Shown: positions 5,609-7,906 of the stretch, piece after piece
Numbering within the stretch: the first letter of the stretch is position 1
Layout: each line of letters begins with the position of its first letter
Origin: Planctomycetota bacterium
Lineage (GTDB): Bacteria; Planctomycetota; Planctomycetia; Gemmatales; Gemmataceae
Reading direction: 5' to 3'
Length of the DNA stretch: 7,906 bases
Assembly (NCBI GenBank): GCA_018970845.1
Contig: JAGWVO010000164.1
Span: forward strand, 1-7,906
The notes under the pieces: generated by a model
Database searches by the model: none
The model's input: only the letters and a program-made list of their open reading frames with translations
Told to the model about the DNA's origin: nothing
Made by a program: the position numbers and the translations under genes

Positions 5609-5890
5609 TCAGGCCGACTTGGGCAGGATCGACTGGATGTCGCCGTGGGGCCTCGGAATCACCTGGATCCCGACAACCTCACCCACCCGCCCGGCCGCGG
5701 CGGCGCCGGCGTCGATGGCGGCCTTCACCGCCGCGACATCGCCCACCACCATGGCGCTGACCAGACCGCTTCCGATCTGTTCCCAGCCCAGCAGGGTCAC
5801 ATTGGCGGACTTGAGCATCGCGTCGCTCGCCTCCACCAGGGCCGTCAGGCCCTTTGTTTCGATCATTCCCAACGCTTCCATATTCGCCAT
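5609..5890 (-). CDS. BMC-H shell hexamer protein 1
   Basis: Single BMC-domain shell protein of 93 residues. It starts MANMEALGMIETKGLTALVE, then SANVTLLGWEQIGSGLVSAM (28-47) with a PduA-like pore motif IGSG (39-42), and ends IQVIPRPHGDIQSILPK. The ATG at 5890 is chosen because AAGGAG lies 7 nt upstream and because the family begins at this point. The frame is open to 6016, but those 42 extra residues are low-complexity and cover the hairpin-containing spacer. With BMC-H2 it probably forms the shell facets; no BMC-T gene is present in this window, in line with PVM-type loci. Confidence 0.96.
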   Translation of the reverse strand: MANMEALGMIETKGLTALVEASDAMLKSANVTLLGWEQIGSGLVSAMVVGDVAAVKAAIDAGAAAAGRVGEVVGIQVIPRPHGDIQSILPKSA

Positions 5891-5926
5891 GGTCCTGCTC
5901 CTTGTTGTGGTTTCCTCGCCCTTGGC

Positions 5927-5990
5927 GCCGGTCGGGGTGGTTCCCCTTCCGGCCCTTACTCCATCCTTCCCCGCGGCATCCGCGCCGCGG
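5927..5990 (-). other. Two consecutive hairpins between pduL and BMC-H1
   Basis: The 122-nt spacer between pduL and BMC-H1 holds two inverted repeats. The first met by RNA polymerase is CCGCGGC (5971-5977) with GCCGCGG (5984-5990), loop 6 nt. The second pairs GCCGG (5927-5931) with CCGGC (5949-5953) around a 2-nt mismatch, then GGGG (5934-5937) with CCCC (5943-5946), loop TGGTT. No U-tract follows either. They may protect the 5' end of a processed mRNA starting with the shell genes, or attenuate transcription. No convincing promoter was found in the spacer. Confidence 0.55.
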
Positions 5991-6012
5991 CGTCTCCGTC
6001 CCGATGGCCCGG

Positions 6013-6699
6013 TCACACGAACAGCTCCGTGCCAGTCGCCCGGCCCAGGTTCACGGCGTTGCCCTCATCCGTGTCGAGGTGAACCTCGAGCTTGGAGGTC
6101 GGACTCAGCCTGACCAGCAGACCTTCCAGCACCGCTGGACAGTCGCCCCGCACGCGCAGGTTCATCCGGTCGCCGTCCTTGACGCCGAAATACGCGGCGT
6201 CGGCGGGACCGATGTGCACATGCCGCTCATGGCGGATGACGCCGCGGTCCATGCGGATCATCCCCTTGGGGCCGATGAGGTAGGCGCCAGGCGAGTCGCG
6301 GTGGTCACCGCTTTTGCGAACCGGGATGTCGAGGCCCATCATGATCGCGTCGGTGAAGGCCAGTTCCACCTGGGTGTGATCGCGGCAGGGGCCGAGGATG
6401 CGGAGTCCGGGAATGATGCGCTGGCGCGGGCCGACCATGGTGACGGTCTCCTCCGCCGCGAAGAATCCATCCTGGTAAAGGGCCTTCATCGGGGTGAGCC
6501 TGTGGCCGGGCCCGAACAGCCTCTCGAGGTCTTCCTGGGTGACATGGGCGTGCCGGGCGGAGACATTCACGAGCAGCTTGGGAGCCCCCGCGGGCGCCGC
6601 GGGAGTGGCGTTGCCCGTGGGCTTGGTTCCCACCAGGCCGCGCAAGGCGTCGCGAACCAGCGCTTCCACCCGCGACCTGTCCAGTCCGCCGCCGCTCAT
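6013..6699 (-). CDS. pduL: PduL-type phosphate propanoyltransferase (phosphotransacylase), BMC-encapsulated
   Basis: Zinc-dependent phosphotransacylase of 228 residues that swaps CoA for phosphate on an acyl-CoA (here probably lactyl- or propionyl-CoA) and regenerates CoA inside the shell. The N-terminus has a short amphipathic helix, DRSRVEALVRDALRGLV (7-23), followed by an Ala/Pro/Gly linker: an encapsulation peptide layout. Two PduL domains follow. Metal ligands by eye are H50 and H52 (SARHAHVT), E112 (QVELAF), H160 and H162 (HERHVHIGP) and H207 (LEVHLDTDEGNAV). R106 in GPCRDHTQ matches the catalytic Arg position of studied PduL enzymes. The ATG at 6699 follows GGGAGG with a 6-nt spacer and overlaps the regulator's stop as ATGA, so the two are coupled. 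It supplies the acyl-phosphate used by the downstream kinase. Confidence 0.95.
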   Translation of the reverse strand: MSGGGLDRSRVEALVRDALRGLVGTKPTGNATPAAPAGAPKLLVNVSARHAHVTQEDLERLFGPGHRLTPMKALYQDGFFAAEETVTMVGPRQRIIPGLRILGPCRDHTQVELAFTDAIMMGLDIPVRKSGDHRDSPGAYLIGPKGMIRMDRGVIRHERHVHIGPADAAYFGVKDGDRMNLRVRGDCPAVLEGLLVRLSPTSKLEVHLDTDEGNAVNLGRATGTELFV

Positions 6700-7484
6700 G
6701 CCGCACCTCCCGCCATTTTTCCCTCAGGCGAAGCCATATGCAGGCGGGCTCCCGATCGGTCGAGCCATTCCGGAAACGCCGAACCGGGGCCGCCATCCAT
6801 CACCAGCGCGTCCACATCCCCCAGCGCGCACAACCATGCCAAGGCGGGCCGACCCAGCTTGGTGCGGTCAGCCACAACCACGACCTCATCCGCCGAGCGC
6901 ATCATCGCCCGCTCGGTTTCCACCAGGAGGAGGTTGCTGTTGAAAAGTCCCTGCTCGGTGATGCCACCCACGCTGAGGACCGTCACCCTTACATGCAGGT
7001 CCTCGATCATCCTGATGGTGAGGGGGCCCATGGCCACACCCGTTCGCGGGTAGACAAACCCGCCCAAAACCACAAGCTCGTTCGATTGGCTCGCGGCGAA
7101 CAACTGGGCGATCGGAAGGCTGTTGGTGACAATCTGGACGGGGCGGCCAACAAGATGGCGCGCCACTTCCAGGGTCGTGGTTCCGCCATCGAGCAGCACG
7201 GTGTCGCCATCCCTGATGAGGCTGGCGGCCAAGCGGCCAATGGAGGCTTTCTCGTCTCGTTGCTGTGACGCGCGTTCATCCAACGCGGGGAAGGCCGCGC
7301 CTTCACCGGCGAGCACGGCGCCACCGTGGGTGCGCCTCAAGTGGCCTTGGCCATGAAGATGTTCCAGGTCCCGGCGGATGGTGGATTCAGACACCTGAAT
7401 GCGCCGCGCGAGGTCCGCCAGGCTGGCAAACCCGCTTTGCCCGACGATTTCGAGCACCTTGTGGCGGCGTTCTTCAACCAGCAC
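6696..7484 (-). CDS. DeoR-family transcriptional regulator of the BMC operon
   Basis: DeoR/GlpR-type repressor of 262 residues. The N-terminal winged helix-turn-helix spans about 5-57 (FASLADLARRIQVSESTIRR is its core, then THGGAV). The C-terminal sugar-phosphate sensor domain starts near 75 and carries LLDGGTTTLEVARHL (97-111), VTNSLP (119-124), LGG (140-142) and VVVADRTKLGR (202-212), all typical of the family. The start is GTG (7484) with GGAGG and an 8-nt spacer. It is the first gene of the operon and is overlapped by pduL, so it is probably autoregulated and senses a sugar phosphate such as fuculose- or rhamnulose-1-phosphate (inference). The ligand cannot be read from the sequence. Confidence 0.94.
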   Translation of the reverse strand: MLVEERRHKVLEIVGQSGFASLADLARRIQVSESTIRRDLEHLHGQGHLRRTHGGAVLAGEGAAFPALDERASQQRDEKASIGRLAASLIRDGDTVLLDGGTTTLEVARHLVGRPVQIVTNSLPIAQLFAASQSNELVVLGGFVYPRTGVAMGPLTIRMIEDLHVRVTVLSVGGITEQGLFNSNLLLVETERAMMRSADEVVVVADRTKLGRPALAWLCALGDVDALVMDGGPGSAFPEWLDRSGARLHMASPEGKMAGGAA

Positions 7485-7500
7485 CTTGGCGACCTCCGGT

Positions 7501-7534
7501 GGAAGATTTTGACAGCTTGCGGCTGAGATCTTCC
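7501..7534 (-). promoter_or_regulatory. Leader dyad, candidate operator or hairpin of the operon
   Basis: GGAAGAT (7501-7507) and ATCTTCC (7528-7534) are perfect 7-bp inverted repeats, with a further inner pairing CAGC/GCTG. It lies just downstream of the predicted transcription start and upstream of the DeoR Shine-Dalgarno. It could be the autoregulatory DeoR operator or a leader hairpin. The assignment is inferred from position. Confidence 0.45.
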
Positions 7535-7543
7535 AAAATCACT

Positions 7544-7608
7544 CATGCGCTTTCAATAATATGGACATTTTTGGCCATCGTCAAGCAAAACAACACCAAA
7601 CCATGCGC
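7544..7608. repeat. CATGCGC heptamer pair flanking the promoter
   Basis: CATGCGC occurs at 7544-7550, near the predicted start point, and again in the same orientation at 7602-7608, about 18 bp upstream of the -35 box. The 58-bp spacing brackets the promoter. Two 7-mers in a region this size may be chance; they are listed as possible half-sites for the DeoR regulator, whose relatives often bind separated repeats. Confidence 0.25.
7556..7584 (-). promoter_or_regulatory. Sigma70-type promoter of the BMC operon
   Basis: On the minus strand, TTGACG (7584-7579) and TATTAT (7561-7556) are separated by exactly 17 bp. Each box differs by one base from the TTGACA/TATAAT consensus. The predicted start point is near 7549, giving a leader of about 65 nt before the DeoR GTG. 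It is the only strong promoter I see for the operon, so all the shell and enzyme genes are probably expressed from here and controlled by the DeoR regulator. Confidence 0.7.
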
Positions 7609-7696
7609 CACCCGTCTTTCGGCCGGGATGCGTCTGTTCGTCTATCGGAAGAAGGCGGGGCATCATTCCAAGGAAATGGCGTTGTTGCCCTTATTG

Positions 7697-7724
7697 ATGG
7701 CGGAACATTCGGAGTGTTCGCCAT
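7697..7724. promoter_or_regulatory. Imperfect 28-nt dyad in the divergent region
   Basis: ATGGC (7697-7701) pairs with GCCAT (7720-7724) and GAACA (7703-7707) with TGTTC (7715-7719). The 7 central bases TTCGGAG continue the symmetry through a T-G wobble, T-A and C-G around one central base; a single G at 7702 is bulged. It could be a regulator binding site for either flanking gene, or an RNA hairpin. The regulator is unknown. Confidence 0.4.
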
Positions 7725-7757
7725 CCAGGACTTTCCCAAACGATTTGTTGGCGGGTC

Positions 7758-7770
7758 GCATTTCAAATGC
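7758..7770. promoter_or_regulatory. 13-bp perfect palindrome upstream of the plus-strand gene
   Basis: GCATTTCAAATGC is a perfect palindrome with one central base, ending 43 bp before the ATG at 7814. Its placement suits an operator near the unseen promoter of the plus-strand gene. No well-matched -35/-10 pair was found beside it. Confidence 0.35.
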
Positions 7771-7813
7771 CGATCTATGTCGGGTCAGGAAGACACCTTG
7801 AGCGGAAGCCCGC

Positions 7814-7906
7814 ATGGCGCCAGGTATTCTCTCGACTTGGTTGATGCTGGGAACCGTGTTCGCGCAGGAACAGGCGCCTCCCAAGGCGTTGTTTGTGGTG
7901 GATGGT
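7814..7906 (+). CDS. Start of a secreted or exported protein, 3' part outside window
   Basis: The first 31 codons of a gene running off the right edge. The product starts MAPGILSTWLMLGTVFAQEQ, a short hydrophobic core ending in VFA followed by QEQ, which looks like a signal peptide with a type I cleavage site after A17. It continues APPKALFVVDG. A weak GGAAG lies 5 nt before the ATG. It is divergent from the BMC operon and nothing ties it to that function. An overlapping frame from ATG 7777 is also open to the edge but has no signal peptide or recognisable family character. The family is not recognised. Confidence 0.55.
   Translation, partial: MAPGILSTWLMLGTVFAQEQAPPKALFVVDG

Larger units (their letters stand above)
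7485..7813. other. Divergent intergenic region, 329 bp
   Basis: This is the only gene-free stretch above 300 bp and it is visibly more AT-rich than the coding parts. It separates the BMC operon (minus strand) from a secreted-protein gene (plus strand). It holds the operon promoter, a dyad in the leader, a repeated CATGCGC heptamer, a larger dyad at 7697-7724 and a 13-bp palindrome at 7758-7770. Open frames crossing it show no family resemblance, and no tRNA or small-RNA signature was recognised. Confidence 0.8.

Noticed and set aside
5891..6016. N-terminal extension of BMC-H1 by 42 residues
   Set aside because: It is low-complexity, covers two hairpins and lies before a clear AAGGAG-ATG start at the family's usual N-terminus.
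5234..7053. Plus-strand open frames of 282 and 399 codons
   Set aside because: They are antisense to BMC-H, PduL and the DeoR regulator; low-complexity products and no homology seen.
7697..7724. LexA box
   Set aside because: Spacing between GAAC and GTTC is 9 bases, not the 4 of the Gram-positive LexA box, and neither neighbour is an SOS gene.
7777..7906. Alternative plus-strand start at ATG 7777 in another frame
   Set aside because: It stays open to the edge, but the product has no signal peptide or domain features, while the frame from 7814 gives a convincing signal peptide.
1..7906. CRISPR arrays, tRNA or rRNA genes, insertion sequences
   Set aside because: No regularly spaced repeats, cloverleaf-like segments, transposase-like products or terminal inverted repeats were found on either strand.

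Overview
The window is a GC-rich (about two-thirds G+C by eye) bacterial segment. It holds most of a bacterial microcompartment (BMC) operon, read entirely on the minus strand from about 7550 down past position 1. The gene set is DeoR-type regulator, PduL, two BMC-H, acetate kinase, a SelW-like protein, BMC-P, CoA-acylating aldehyde dehydrogenase, BMC-P, an RpiB-like protein, BMC-P and class II aldolase. This set and order match the Planctomycetes/Verrucomicrobia (PVM) type BMC described for L-fucose/L-rhamnose breakdown, including the absence of a BMC-T gene from the part seen. The host is therefore most likely a planctomycete or a relative. No rRNA or other taxonomic marker is present, so this rests on gene content alone.

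Layout in transcription order (high to low coordinates). A 329-bp divergent intergenic region (7485-7813) carries a near-consensus sigma70 promoter facing the operon and several dyads. Then come the DeoR-family regulator (7484-6696), PduL phosphotransacylase (6699-6013), a spacer with two hairpins, BMC-H1 (5890-5609), BMC-H2 (5566-5279), a perfect 13-bp hairpin, acetate kinase (5225-4038), the SelW/Rdx protein (4004-3765), BMC-P1 (3748-3437), aldehyde dehydrogenase (3407-1971), BMC-P2 (1960-1703), the RpiB-like protein (1706-1143), BMC-P3 (1146-829) and the class II aldolase (815 to beyond 1). Several junctions are 4-base start/stop overlaps or very short gaps with Shine-Dalgarno sequences, as expected for one translationally coupled transcript. 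On the plus strand, the first 31 codons of an unrelated secreted protein begin at 7814.

Proposed pathway (inference from the known PVM model). The aldolase cleaves fuculose-1-phosphate or rhamnulose-1-phosphate to DHAP and L-lactaldehyde. The CoA-acylating dehydrogenase makes lactyl-CoA, PduL converts it to lactyl-phosphate, and the acetate-kinase-like enzyme recovers ATP. The BMC-H and BMC-P proteins build the shell that retains the aldehyde. A lactate/propanediol dehydrogenase for NAD recycling is expected beyond position 1.

The most interesting feature is the small gene at 4004-3765. A stop-to-stop ORF caller would split it. It has a strong ribosome binding site and an ATG, then an in-frame UGA exactly where SelW-family proteins carry Sec or Cys (C-T-S-U), and a hairpin fitting bacterial SECIS rules just after the UGA. 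This makes it a candidate selenoprotein embedded in a BMC operon. Other points of interest are an acetate kinase with conservative substitutions at two catalytic positions, a BMC protein that looks like a degenerate RpiB fold, two BMC-H paralogs with different pore loops, and strong intergenic hairpins around the shell genes.
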